A stretch of 64,000 bases of DNA, taken from assembly GCF_042660705.1 (NCBI RefSeq), contig NZ_JBHSUQ010000002.1; one strand, 5' to 3'. Each line of letters opens with the position of its first letter. The first letter of the stretch is position 1. Both the position numbers and the translations under genes were made by a program. Under the pieces are notes generated by a model. The model made no database searches and had not been told where the DNA came from. It was given only the letters and a program-made list of their open reading frames with translations. Of the stretch, positions 54,421 to 64,000 are shown piece by piece. Origin of the DNA: Undibacterium_A arcticum. GTDB lineage: Bacteria > Pseudomonadota > Gammaproteobacteria > Burkholderiales > Burkholderiaceae_D.

Positions 54421-55794
54421 TCAGCGGGCTAGTGTGGAGACTGCGAGGGGATTGTGACCCACGTCGCACGGGTGCAGCTGGTGGTATTGATACCAAATGG
54501 CGAGTTCGTCAGCCGGCATCGGCTTGGCAAAATAGAATCCTTGCCCTTTAAGGCAGCCCATTTTAACCACTTCGCTGACCGCAGCTGCGCTCTCCAAGCC
54601 TTCGGCTACGACGTCGATCTCAAAAGCCGTGGCCATCGATAAAGATGCGGCGATGATGGCGCGGTCGTGCAGATGATTCTGACCATCGGGCAGATTGCGG
54701 GTAAAGACCTGATCGATCTTGATGCCGTCAATCGGCAGTTGCTTCAGATAGGCCGCCGCCGAATGGCCGGTACCGAAGTCGTCCAGATAAAACCGTATGC
54801 CTAGTGCGCGCAGCTCGGTAATGACCGCGACGGTCTGAGCCAGATCCTGAATGGCGTGCGATTCCAGAAGCTCGATGGTTAAACGGCGTGGATCAAAGTC
54901 CGTATGGGACAAAATGGTGTGCTTGATGCGGTCCATAAACCCTGCCATGGCGAAATGACGGGGGCTGAGATTGACCGACAGCGCCGGCTCAATGTTCAGA
55001 CCTTGCCAGGCGACGCTCTGGCGGAGCGCGGCATCGAGCACATACATATCGAGTGCGAGCAGATCATCGCCTACGATGGAAGGCAGGAAATCGATCGGGT
55101 TGCGCATCACCGTTGGCGTCTGGCGCCAGCGCATCAGCACTTCAACACCGATTGGTCTTCCGCTACACAAGTCTATCGTTGGCTGGTAATGCAGTTCGAT
55201 CTGCCCATTGCGCATGCCGTCCATCACCGCGTCGGACAGAGTCCGGGCATGGATCTGGGCGACGCGCTGTGCGAAATCGAAGATTTTGAACCGGTTGCCG
55301 CCCTGCTGCCGGACCTCGCCCATGGCTTCCAATGCGTGAAACAGCATGTCACGTGGCGTTCCCTTGTCCTGCGGGTAGACCGTGGCGCCGATACTTGCCG
55401 TCAGCCGGAACTCTTGATCGAAGGCGTGAACCGGCTGAGCAATCAACGCTTGTATCTTTGCGGCCAGTTCGACCACGTCATACAGGCTCTGAATCGGGAA
55501 ACAGATCAGGAAATCGTCATCGTCATTGCGGGTGAACTGCCCGAACGGCCCCATACAGGAAGCAATCTTGCGGGTGATGTCATCGAGTATCGCCACCTCC
55601 ATGTCAGGATCGAACTGACGGCAGGTTGTCGACTTTAACTGGTCGATGGACATGACCAGGATGCCAAGCTCGGCGTCGGCGCCATCGGCCGCGTCGATCA
55701 TTTCGGCCATTTCCGCAATGAAAACGCGGCTGGGCCGCGGCCGAAATTGGTGAAACGTTGTTACCTCATGCAATTTGCTGACATGATTCATCAC
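54421..55794 (-). CDS. Degenerate GGDEF - EAL domain protein, c-di-GMP phosphodiesterase
   Basis: 457 residues. The N-terminal GGDEF-like domain has RNDDDDFLI where GGDEF should be, so cyclase activity is not expected. The EAL domain keeps the key acids: GVEVLMRW (E-V-L for E-A-L), VNLSPRHF, IELLESHA, FYLDDFGTGHSA, IKIDQVF, VVAEGLES and GFYFAKPM. It should hydrolyse c-di-GMP or bind it. No membrane or sensor domain is present, so it is cytoplasmic. Its stop is 6 bp from the start of the 54414 gene. Confidence 0.85.
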   Translation of the reverse strand: MMNHVSKLHEVTTFHQFRPRPSRVFIAEMAEMIDAADGADAELGILVMSIDQLKSTTCRQFDPDMEVAILDDITRKIASCMGPFGQFTRNDDDDFLICFPIQSLYDVVELAAKIQALIAQPVHAFDQEFRLTASIGATVYPQDKGTPRDMLFHALEAMGEVRQQGGNRFKIFDFAQRVAQIHARTLSDAVMDGMRNGQIELHYQPTIDLCSGRPIGVEVLMRWRQTPTVMRNPIDFLPSIVGDDLLALDMYVLDAALRQSVAWQGLNIEPALSVNLSPRHFAMAGFMDRIKHTILSHTDFDPRRLTIELLESHAIQDLAQTVAVITELRALGIRFYLDDFGTGHSAAAYLKQLPIDGIKIDQVFTRNLPDGQNHLHDRAIIAASLSMATAFEIDVVAEGLESAAAVSEVVKMGCLKGQGFYFAKPMPADELAIWYQYHQLHPCDVGHNPLAVSTLAR

Positions 55795-56115
55795 GATCCT
55801 TCTGTTCCTGAAACCGCTGTGGGCAGCACGGCACTATGCCGATCGTGATGATACTAATTGAGTAGATGCGCCGCGAGCGCCGGAAAAGCGACGCTTTGGC
55901 CGGTAATTCGTGTCGAAAAGAGCATAAAGAGCGCAGTTTTTGCACCTTTGTCGCTACGTTCAGCACCAGCTTCCCTGCGGATTTAGCTGTTCCGGATCTG
56001 ATTGACCATATCGCGAATCACTACATACCGAATGATTCGCAACACGCGCCCGTCTATTTCTCGGTCGCGAGCACGCAACCCACTTGTCCGGCACTCGGTT
56101 AGCTGTCCGGCGTAC
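55795..56115. other. Intergenic stretch, nothing recognised
   Basis: 320 bp between the EAL protein start and the end of the nucleotidyltransferase gene. No gene, repeat or hairpin with support was found. Confidence 0.4.
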
Positions 56116-57036
56116 TCAAGCCGCTTCGGCGCTCCCATTGTGCACGAGACGCAAGAACGCCGTGACCATGCTTGAGACATTGCGCTGTTCAAGAATGCGC
56201 TGCTCATCGAGATCGGCATCATCTATGCCGTATATGAACCGCGCGCAGGCCACCGGGCCGTCCCGCAGGTACCCATCGACACCTTCCGCGTCGCAGAAAC
56301 GCCGGCGCAGCGCGTCCAGTGCACTTTCAATTGCTACCAATTGCTGGCCTGCGCCGCGTCGCTCGATGAACTGTTGAGCGATCCATTCGATCGGACCAGC
56401 ATAGCGCATGACGTGCATAAGGTCAGCAGCGTCCTTGTTCTCCGCCCGGTCGTCGAACGCCAACGCCTTTAGTATGATGAAGGCGGCCACGTCGGCGAAG
56501 CGCACCGTCTCAGTCGCGATCCCGCCGCCGTCCAGCAGCTCAGCGGTGATTTCCATCTCGGCAAACCACTCGTGCACGATTCCAACGTGGTTGATGGCGA
56601 GTGCTGAGACTCCCTCCCCGTCGATGGTGGCCACTTTGCCGCCCGGCAGTTCCTGGCTGGAATCGCGCAGGAACTCGATCAGCACGTATTCGTGCTCGGA
56701 CACCTGCCGCTGCCAGCGCCAGCTGCTTGCCTTGCCTTCTGCGTTCACGTACCTCGCGAAGCCCCGGTCCTTCAGCTGCCTAGCAAGGGTCTTGTATGCC
56801 TCGTCGTCGGCGAGCACCTGCAGGTTCAGCACAATGTCTACGTCGGAAGTGCCGGCGTGTGCTGGGACCTCAGGTGGTTTCTCTGGTGTGAGGTAGCGGG
56901 GAACAAGGCCGCCTACCAGGCGCAAGGTGTGTTTGAGGCTGCCGAAACCCCGGAGCAAGGTTACCAGCGCTCGCTCGCAAGATAGGGTGTGGTCGGCGTC
57001 GTAACCATCGGCAGTTGCCGGCTTAGTGGTGGCCAT
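56116..57036 (-). CDS. AbiEii-like nucleotidyltransferase
   Basis: 306 residues. LRLVGGLVPRYLTP and TSDVDIVLNLQVL give the G-G and D-x-D pattern of the pol-beta nucleotidyltransferase fold. AFDDRAENKDAADLMHVMRY has the Lys/Asp segment typical of AbiEii-like toxins. It starts 5 bp after the upstream gene's stop, in the antitoxin-then-toxin order of type IV AbiE systems. Such toxins transfer nucleotides to tRNA or other targets; this branch may be defence or growth-control related. Confidence 0.7.
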   Translation of the reverse strand: MATTKPATADGYDADHTLSCERALVTLLRGFGSLKHTLRLVGGLVPRYLTPEKPPEVPAHAGTSDVDIVLNLQVLADDEAYKTLARQLKDRGFARYVNAEGKASSWRWQRQVSEHEYVLIEFLRDSSQELPGGKVATIDGEGVSALAINHVGIVHEWFAEMEITAELLDGGGIATETVRFADVAAFIILKALAFDDRAENKDAADLMHVMRYAGPIEWIAQQFIERRGAGQQLVAIESALDALRRRFCDAEGVDGYLRDGPVACARFIYGIDDADLDEQRILEQRNVSSMVTAFLRLVHNGSAEAA

Positions 57037-57040
57037 GTGA

Positions 57041-58150
57041 TTAGATCTTCAGGATGTCTGCGCGAAGGTGAGATGCAAGTTCCTTGTTGCGGCCGCGGCC
57101 GTCCTGCAAGTCCAGATACTGGATGAACGGACTAGCGAACCAGGAGGGGAACTCAGGGTGTTGTCGACGAAAAAGCGTGCTGGCTCCGGTGCGCTCGATT
57201 AGAGTGACATTCGATCCCTTATCGACCCGCTCCAAACCCAAGGCCTCTGCGTAACGATGCGTCTTGCCGGGAGGAACGATCACCTCGGCCGTCTCTACGT
57301 TCGTCAGCAGCGGTGCCAGCACGTTTGCAGCGGCTGGGCCCGTGAAAGACCAGTCGGCAAGTTTTTCCCGTTCTAAGTTTTCGGTGAGCGTTAGAAGTAG
57401 TGTTTTCGGGTTAGGGGTGTACGAGTACCAGCGGGTTTTCGTTTCCTTGCGCGCGCTCCATGCCACGATCCAAGCGTCAAAAAGCTCGCTTGGCTGCGTG
57501 AGGCGCCGGCGCAGGTTCTTCCCGCTGCCTTCAGACTCCACCATTTCGAGACGCTCCAGTTCCTGCATGGTGAGCGACACCGTATAGGGCGACGTTTCGG
57601 CGAGGCTGGCGATCTCGATTCCGGTAAGCCATCGATGGTGCGACTGTAATAAGGCATGGACGACCTGCTCCCGAGCTCCAGTGAAAAGCGCGGCAGCGCG
57701 CCGCGGCCGTGCTGGCTTTGCTGGGCGGTCAATGTTGATTAGCCAGTGTTTGTGCCTTAGAAAGAGACTTCCACTCGCGTCGAAGAATCCAATGTTGCGC
57801 TCGCGCAAGATCTCCCGAGCGCCAGCACTTAGGAACTCGGCGACCACAATGGGGATGGGGCGGAGTGCATCTTTAACGGACAGCCGGTATTCCTCCAGCT
57901 GCCATATGGCGTTCCGTATGTCGCGTGGATAACCTTGGCGCAACATCTCCACTGCAAGGAACCGTTCGCCGGCCGGGCTGTCCACCCGCAGCAGTAGATC
58001 AAGCTGGTGTTTGCCGTCAGGGCGTTGAAACGCAACCTCGAAGTGCCGTTCCTCGGAGATTTTGCTTTCCGTAGCTTCTTCAAACGCTTGGACGAACTGA
58101 TCGACTAACGACTGAGAATCGGGGCGCATGGGTCGTTTGCTGCGCAGCAA
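57041..58150 (-). CDS. AbiEi-family antitoxin-like protein with winged HTH
   Basis: 369 residues from MLRSKRPMRPDSQSLVDQFV (or ATG 58129). An N-terminal REase-like segment is suggested by FQRPDGKHQLDLLLRV and AVEMLRQGYPRDIRNAIWQL. A winged helix follows: VVHALLQSHHRWLTGIEIAS, TSPYTVSLTMQELERLEMVE. The C-terminal part FTGPAAANVLAPLLTNVETA is typical of AbiEi proteins. It probably represses the pair and neutralises the nucleotidyltransferase. Confidence 0.7.
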   Translation of the reverse strand: MLRSKRPMRPDSQSLVDQFVQAFEEATESKISEERHFEVAFQRPDGKHQLDLLLRVDSPAGERFLAVEMLRQGYPRDIRNAIWQLEEYRLSVKDALRPIPIVVAEFLSAGAREILRERNIGFFDASGSLFLRHKHWLINIDRPAKPARPRRAAALFTGAREQVVHALLQSHHRWLTGIEIASLAETSPYTVSLTMQELERLEMVESEGSGKNLRRRLTQPSELFDAWIVAWSARKETKTRWYSYTPNPKTLLLTLTENLEREKLADWSFTGPAAANVLAPLLTNVETAEVIVPPGKTHRYAEALGLERVDKGSNVTLIERTGASTLFRRQHPEFPSWFASPFIQYLDLQDGRGRNKELASHLRADILKI

Positions 58151-58496
58151 AGTAATTGAAAGAGACTTTAGTATAGCACTTTCTGCTTGATTTGCTGTAC
58201 AGCTAATTCATCGTTTGTTACAAATGGAGTCCTCCATATATATCTCAAACAGGCTTCGCTGATCTGAGGAGACCGACTGACGGACGAACTCTCCCAAACA
58301 ATACGGCCGGCGTCCCGCACTATGGAAAGACTGGCACTGCCGATATTGATGTTTCACCTTGATTGGCCCAGCCCGTGGCCTGTAGGTGCCGCCGTGCTGC
58401 TCCAGCTGTCGCCCAATCGCTTTCCGCTGCTCTCGTGCTCTTCTGCCTAAGCGCAACTAGCTATAAGAACAATAGAAATTCAGGGAACCCCAACAC

Positions 58497-58550
58497 ATGA
58501 TCAACGCCCCCCAGCTGCTGGCTGACCTCAAGCGCCGCCTCACGGTGTGA
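58497..58550 (+). pseudogene. N-terminal stub of a methyltransferase-like gene
   Basis: MINAPQLLADLKRRLTV followed by TGA, with GGGAAC upstream. This opening resembles the first residues of large restriction- or BREX-type DNA methyltransferases. Nothing after the stop continues it. It could also be a chance short frame. Confidence 0.3.
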
Positions 58551-58654
58551 ATTGTCAATGTGACAATTTTGGCAGAGGCTTAAATAAACTGGCCTGCTTT
58601 AAAACAATTGTTTTCCATGATTGATTATATGAGTAATCAATTGCGCACAGCAAC

Positions 58655-58690
58655 AAAAAAGCCCTCCAGTTTTCACTGGAAGGCTTTTTT
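58655..58690. terminator. Strong bidirectional terminator
   Basis: AAAAAAGCC and GGCTTTTTT flank the inner stem TCCAGT/ACTGGA. Both strands show A- and T-runs. Confidence 0.8.
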
Positions 58691-58801
58691 AAAGCTCTCG
58701 GAACTAATTTTCGATCATCTTCAGTCCACGCGCTGCGCTCGCCGGTAACAAGCGTGTTCACGCACAATCTTTTTTCAAAATAGTTCAATATTTTGAAATA
58801 T

Positions 58802-59517
58802 TCAAGCGGCTAAAGTCATGGTGGCGCCTGGCGTCACGACGCGCTCGATGAAGCCGCCCAGCGATTTGGCGCTCCGATCCGGCACCACTGCGAGTCGAAC
58901 GCGCCCGGCATAGCGGCCGGTCTTTCGTTTGTCGAGACTTCCGCCCCGCTTGCGCTGACGGACTTCGACAGCACCGGCCACGAGCACCATGTCGTGAACG
59001 CCTCGCCCCTTACCTCGCGTACGTCCGCCCACCCAGGTTTCATCGGCCTCGACTGGTCTCCGGGGTGGCCACCGATCCGATCTTGGTCGGGACGCACCAT
59101 GCCGACCCGCAACTTGTGGAGGATCTGGAAGGCGGTCTCGTAGCGCGACAGCCCGAGTTGCCGCTGGAACTGAACGGCCGACATTCCCGGTGTCTGGCTG
59201 GCGACCAGGTAGGCTGCCCAGAACCACACCGAGAGCGGTGTGTGCGTACGTTCCATGACAGTGCCAGCAGTGAGGCTCGCGTCGCGGTTGCAATGACGAC
59301 ACCGGAAAACGCCGGGGCGATTGGCAAAGCGGTACGGCTCACTGGGCGAGCCACATTGGTCACAGATGAACCCATCGCTCCAACGAGCGCGCTCAAGGTA
59401 GGCCGCGCACGCCGCTTCGTCCGGAAACAGTCGCTGAAACTCCGGCAGCGAGTGCGGAAACGGCAGATCGTCTCGGTCAAGCACATCGATAACCATGATC
59501 GCCCCAGGTTGGCGCAA
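58802..59517 (-). pseudogene. IS1595-family transposase, truncated and frameshifted
   Basis: The N-terminal part has the IS1595 zinc ribbon, FICDQCGSPSEPYRF and FRCRHCNRDASLTAG, then TPLSVWFWAAYLVASQTPGM and QLGLSRYETAFQILHKLRVG. After a shift near 59050 it reads VEADETWVGGRTRGKGRGVH with the first catalytic Asp. The gene stops at about 58805 in GATMTLAA, before the second acidic residues, so the 3' end is lost. Confidence 0.8.
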
Positions 59518-59691
59518 ATGCTCAATATACTACCGGTAGTGGGTTTGGGAGATAACCGGATAAGCACGGTTCATTCTAGCGACCGTTAAACGAACTCCAA
59601 TTGATTCGTTGTACGAAATGCCATGATGAGCGAGGTTCTGCGTTTTCTGGCGTGACATAATGCCGAGCATCCACACAAAGACAGAAAAGCT

Positions 59692-61248
59692 ATGCCATTT
59701 TTAGACTGGGTCAACAAAAATCAGGCCAAGGAAATCCACCGAGACGTTCCCTACCATCTGCTAAAACAAGAGGCCATTTTTGGCAATAGCGCCGAAAGTC
59801 TGCTGATTCAGGGTGACAACCTGCTGGCACTCAAGGCGCTGATGCCCTTTTATGCGGGGCAGGTTAAATGTATTTTTATCGACCCACCTTACAACACGCA
59901 AAGCGCGTTTGAGCATTACGACGACAAGTTAGAACATAGCCAATGGCTGTCGATGATGTATCCCCGAATCGTTTTTCTGCGCGACTTGCTTACCCATGAT
60001 GGCAGTATTTGGGTCTCTATTGATGATAAGGAAGCGCACTACCTCAAAGTACTGATGGATGAAGTCTTTGGACGTAATTGCTTCGTAGCCGACATCGCAT
60101 GGAAGCGACGGGACGGAGCGCCTAACGACCGAATCGGCGCCACCTACGACCACATCTTCGTTTTCGCCAAGTCCAATACAGGCTCGTCAAAGAAGACCAT
60201 TGCGGAGGAGGCATTCAACCTCATGCAAAGGACAGATAAGGCGGATTCCCAATATCAGAGTTATGAGGAACCGTTTGGCTTCGATGAACGCGGCCCATTC
60301 CGCAAGGTGGACTCGACGGGTAACGCAAAAGGCGGGCGATATGTCGAGAGTCTAGTCTACCCTGTGGAGAACCCATTTACCGGGCAAGAGGTGTTCCCAA
60401 GAAAGGGGCGGTGCTGGGTATACAAAAAGGAAGAAATGTTGAGAATGGTCGCCGAAAGGCGGTTTTTCTGGGGCAAGAATGGGACCGGTACAACCCCAAT
60501 GAGAAAACTCTTCAAAACTGAAGCCAAAGCTGGCATGGCAGCTCCGACCATTTGGGACGACGTTGGCCTAAATCAGCATGCAGCAAGAGAATTAGAATTG
60601 CTGTTCGGTGAGAAAGCTTCGTTTGAGACGCCCAAACCTGAAGGACTGATGAAGCGAATCATTGAAATCGCCAGCAATCCAGGGGAAATAGTTTTAGATT
60701 CATTTCTCGGTTCGGGCACCACTGCTGCCGTAGCTCACAAAATGGGGCGCCGCTATATCGGCATCGAAATGGGTGAACACGCACAAACACATTGTGTCCC
60801 CCGCCTCCAAAAAGTCATCGAAGGCGAACAAGGCGGTATCAGTGAGGACGTGAACTGGCAAGGCGGCGGCGGTTTTCGTTTCTGTACCTTGGGCGAACCT
60901 GCGTTTGACCCGCATGGTCGCATCAACAGCGCCGTGCGCTTCGCGACCTTGGCTGCGTATATCTGGCACTTTGAGATTGGCGAACCTGGGCACCAAGTTT
61001 TCGACTCGCCGTTACTTGGAGTTGAGAAGGGTACCGCCTACTATCTGCTTTACAACGGGATTCTCGGCGACCGGCGCCCCGCCGGAGGAAACGTACTGAC
61101 ACACTCGGTTCTCCAAGCCATCAACGATATCCTCCCCCATACTGGACCGAAGGTCATCTACGGCGAAACCACGCGCCTTGGCATGGCTCGCCTTGCCGCC
61201 GATAACATAACCTTCAAGCAAATCCCTTACGACGTGAAGATTCGCTAA
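59692..61248 (+). CDS. Type III restriction-modification system, Mod methyltransferase
   Basis: 518 residues. VKCIFIDPPYNTQSAFEHYD holds the DPPY motif near residue 64; VLDSFLGSGTTAAVAHKMGR holds the FxGxG SAM-binding motif near 338, giving the beta-class order of Mod proteins. The central part with AWKRRDGAPNDRIGATYDHI includes the target-recognition region. It methylates one strand of an asymmetric site and guides the Res subunit. The res gene starts 5 bp after its stop. Confidence 0.9.
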   Translation: MPFLDWVNKNQAKEIHRDVPYHLLKQEAIFGNSAESLLIQGDNLLALKALMPFYAGQVKCIFIDPPYNTQSAFEHYDDKLEHSQWLSMMYPRIVFLRDLLTHDGSIWVSIDDKEAHYLKVLMDEVFGRNCFVADIAWKRRDGAPNDRIGATYDHIFVFAKSNTGSSKKTIAEEAFNLMQRTDKADSQYQSYEEPFGFDERGPFRKVDSTGNAKGGRYVESLVYPVENPFTGQEVFPRKGRCWVYKKEEMLRMVAERRFFWGKNGTGTTPMRKLFKTEAKAGMAAPTIWDDVGLNQHAARELELLFGEKASFETPKPEGLMKRIIEIASNPGEIVLDSFLGSGTTAAVAHKMGRRYIGIEMGEHAQTHCVPRLQKVIEGEQGGISEDVNWQGGGGFRFCTLGEPAFDPHGRINSAVRFATLAAYIWHFEIGEPGHQVFDSPLLGVEKGTAYYLLYNGILGDRRPAGGNVLTHSVLQAINDILPHTGPKVIYGETTRLGMARLAADNITFKQIPYDVKIR

Positions 61249-61253
61249 CCGCT

Positions 61254-63959
61254 ATGTTCAAACTAAAAAGCTATCAAGAAAATGCGCTTGCGGTCCTGAC
61301 TCAATTCTTGCGAGCCTGCCGCAGCGCTCCGATACCAGACGCTTACCACGCTATCCTAGCAACACAGAATCGCACCAATGAGCACTATGCTTCTCTCTTC
61401 GGTGATATACCCAGCGTTTGCCTACGAATTCCAACGGGCGGCGGAAAGACCATCATGGCAGCCCACGCAGTTGCGATGGCCGGGAAGGCCGTCTTGGACA
61501 CCGATGCTCCCGTCGCCCTGTGGCTCACCCCCTCGGATACCATTCGTACTCAAACGCTCGAAGCCCTGGCTAATGCCCGGCACCCCTACCGGCAAGCGCT
61601 CGCTGAACATTTCGGTGACCGAGTGCAAGTCTGTGACCTAGAGAGCCTGCAAACAATCAGCCCGCACGACGTCGGCAAGGCCTGCATTGTTATCGTTGCT
61701 ACTATTCAGGCCTTCAACGTTACCGATACCGCCAAGCGTAACGTGTACTCATTCTTTGAAGAACTCTCACCGCATTTTGACACCCTGCCTCCTCACTTGA
61801 GCGGAGACCTGGAGAAGGTCACGGAAGCGGACTTGTTAAGTCAACCCTTCCTGACAAATAAAGACGTCGGCCGCATCAAGCATTCGGTTGCGAACTGGCT
61901 CCATCTTCAGCATCCCATCGTCATTGTTGACGAAGCCCACAACAACAGGACGGACCGCTTCTTCAAGACGTTGGGACGCCTGAAACCGAGCTGCGTTGTA
62001 GAACTCACCGCGACGCCAGTGCCTGGAAATAACGTGCTGTACCACGTCTCCGCGCAAGAATTGAAAGCTGAGCAAATGATAAAGCTGCCGATTGTCCTGG
62101 CAGAGCATCCCGCGGGTTGGCAGGATTGTTTGCGCGATGCGATTCTGACACGGGACCGGCTAGAAATCTCAGCCCAAAAGGAAACCGATTATCTGCGTCC
62201 GATTGCGTTGATTCAGGCAGCTCCTAAAGGTAACGAAGCCACAGTGGATGTCGTTCGCATACATCTGATTGAGAACGAAAGATACCCGAGGACCAGATTG
62301 CGGTTGCAACTGGCACCCAAAAAGATTTGGTCGGTATCAACCTGTTTGACCCCGCGTGCCAGATTCGTTATGTCATCACAGTTGAAGCACTCAAGGAAGG
62401 CTGGGACTGTTCGTTTGCCTACGTCCTGGCGTCCCTGCAATCGGTGAATTCGGCCAAGGATGTCGAGCAGCTTCTGGGCCGCGTGCTGCGCATGCCTTAC
62501 GCGAAGACGAGGCAGCAGGAGACCTTGAATAGAGCGTACGCGCATATCGTTGCCGAGAACTTTGCGCAAGCTGCGGCGTCCTTGACGGACAAGATGGTCC
62601 AGAACATGGGCTTCGAACGGTTCGAGGCGAACATAGCACTCGTGCCAGCGCAACCCGAGTTGCCTCTTGGCGAACCGATGGAAAACGGCTCCCTGGGGCA
62701 GCAGCAAATGGCGCCGGTTATTCCGGATTGCTATATCGCGGTTTCCGGGACCCTGGATACACAGTATTGGCCAGAAGACTTAAAGCAGGTTGTCACAATC
62801 GGCACAAATTCAATGGGGACTACCCTGCTCGTCAAGGGAGACATTGATTCTGATACCTTGGGTCAGGTTGAGGACTTTGTCAGCAATGCGGTTCCTGCCA
62901 AAGCTAGGGAGGCCATCAAGGAGCAATTCAATGCGCACCGCGCATTGCGTCAGGCAGTACGTGCACCGGCCCAACTTGGCCTCACCTTCGCACCTATTCC
63001 GCAGCTATGCCTGAATTTCGATGACTACCTTGAGGTAGTCGAAAGAGAAACCCTTTCCACTCTCGGTGACTGGGACTTACTCGACCAGCCTGTGCAACTG
63101 TCTGGTTTCAATATTACGGAAAGCATCAACTCATTTGAAATCGACGTAAGCGGCGAAAAAATAAAGTACCGCTATGTGGATGCGCAACAGCTCCATCTCA
63201 ATGATGTCATGAGCCATGTGAGTGAACAGGACCTTGTGCGGTGGCTCGATGTTGAAGTGCGGCAGCCGTATGTCTCCCAGATGCAGCTGCAGGCATACTT
63301 GGTCAAGATGGTGTCGCACCTGGTCCACGTCCGGAGCTTCACCCAAACGGCGCTGGTCCGCGCGCGCTTTCAGCTTGCTCAGGCACTCACCAAGGAAATC
63401 GGTAGGCTACGGCAGCTGGCCATGGACAAAGGATTTCAAGGCCGCCTGTTGGACATGATGGTTCCGACGTTTGAGCAGATGGCACATTACAGCTTCCAGT
63501 ACCAGTCAGGGCAATACCCAGCACGCCAGCCTTATCGCGGCAGCTACGAATTCAACAAACATTTACCCGGTCATCCATGATTTACGGGAAAAGACACCCG
63601 CGGGAAGGACGGCGGAAGAATTTATGTGCGCCCAAGCGATTGACGCCCATCCTAAAGTCAAACAATGGGTCCGGAACATCGAGCGACAGGAAAAGCTTTC
63701 GTTCTGGCTACCGACGTCGACTGACTACTTCTATCCTGATTTCGTTGCTGAGCTGGTTGACGGTCGCTTGCTTGTTGTCGAGTACAAAGGGGAACCGTAC
63801 GAGACGAATGATGATTCCCGGGAGAAGAAGCAAGTGGGCCACCAGTGGGAGAAATCCAGCAATGGTCGCTGCCTGTTTCTGTTTGCGGTGAGAGAGGATG
63901 AAGCCGGCCGTTCCGTATTCAAACAACTCGCTGACAAGCTCACTGGCGCACTTCACTAA
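61254..63959 (+). CDS. Type III restriction-modification system, Res subunit (frameshifted twice)
   Basis: About 900 residues. MFKLKSYQENALAVLTQFLR starts it. Walker A is RIPTGGGKTIMAA; the DEAH box is VDEAHNNRTD, followed by VELTATPVPG. Near 62290 the frame shifts and continues DQIAVATGTQKDLVGINLFD, then VEALKEGWDCSFAYVLASLQ and QLLGRVLRMPYAKT (helicase motifs V-VI). Near 63560 it shifts again; the C-terminal nuclease reads TDYFYPDFVAELVDGRLLVV with EYKGE (D...E-x-K). One-base corrections restore both joins. With Mod it translocates and cuts between two unmodified sites. Confidence 0.85.
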
Positions 63960-64000
63960 GTGCTTCGTCGAAGACTGCCAATCGTCACAGGTTTGAAATC

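Larger units (their letters stand above)
58151..58801. other. Intergenic stretch with a gene stub and a terminator
   Basis: Holds an 18-codon stub at 58497-58550 and a strong hairpin terminator at 58655-58690. TTGATTA-N6-TAATCAA forms a small palindrome at 58621-58640. Open frames on the minus strand (58208-58456 and 58555-58788) have no family features. Confidence 0.45.

Noticed and set aside
58208..58456. 82-codon minus-strand frame
   Set aside because: No start signal, no recognisable composition or motif, and it lies in a patch with other remnants.
1..64000. CRISPR array
   Set aside because: No regularly spaced repeats with unique spacers were seen; the tandem repeats at 757 and 41469 have no spacers.

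Overview
The window looks like a piece of a betaproteobacterial (Burkholderiales-type) chromosome loaded with mobile and defence DNA. The evidence is the gene set: a DUF3348-DUF802-OmpA-DUF2894 operon, an imuA-imuB-dnaE2 mutagenesis cassette behind a LexA box, Burkholderiales-style TnsD and IS1182/IS256/IS3/IS1595 elements, and small island genes of ICE type. I cannot name a genus.

Layout. 0-13 kb is chromosome-like: a periplasmic truncated haemoglobin, a cyanophycinase-like S51 hydrolase, a scrap heap of IS3 and LysR fragments, the four-gene motor-like operon (MotA/ExbB-like DUF802 plus MotB-like OmpA protein), a lone PD-(D/E)XK-like nuclease, a coupled operon plsC-hypothetical-recX-hypothetical, and an SRAP/YedK protein. 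An IS1182-family element (13.15-14.76 kb) is followed by imuA-imuB-dnaE2 and a Y-family polymerase gene (14.9-21.7 kb).

21.8-26.7 kb begins the accessory DNA: small minus-strand genes with repeated structured 5' leaders, a DUF4942 adenine methyltransferase, and a RES-Xre toxin-antitoxin pair. 26.9-29.1 kb carries a Tn7-like remnant (TnsC tail and TnsD/TniQ). 29.3-39.7 kb is a defence-like core: a 2OG-Fe(II) oxygenase divergent from a small protein, an RHH/HTH regulator and a giant ImmA/IrrE-UvrD helicase-Fe-S fusion, followed by an Avs-like STAND nuclease-NTPase. An IS256-family element with a target duplication sits at 39.9-41.2 kb. 41.5-54.4 kb is a run of small, mostly unknown island genes with a tyrosine recombinase, an HTH regulator with matching operator-like sites, an RNase H, a NADAR-domain protein, a DUF6884 protein, a PRTRC-A-like protein and a protein resembling AcrVA2 in layout. 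54.4-58.2 kb has a degenerate GGDEF-EAL protein and an AbiEi/AbiEii-like pair. 58.5-64 kb holds a gene stub, an IS1595 fragment and a type III restriction-modification system (mod, res).

A technical point dominates the reading: more than twenty recognisable genes are split by single-base shifts, very often in or beside homopolymers, and correcting them restores family-length proteins and even stop/start overlaps inside operons. I therefore annotate most of them as one gene with a probable consensus indel, and keep 'pseudogene' for truncated fragments.
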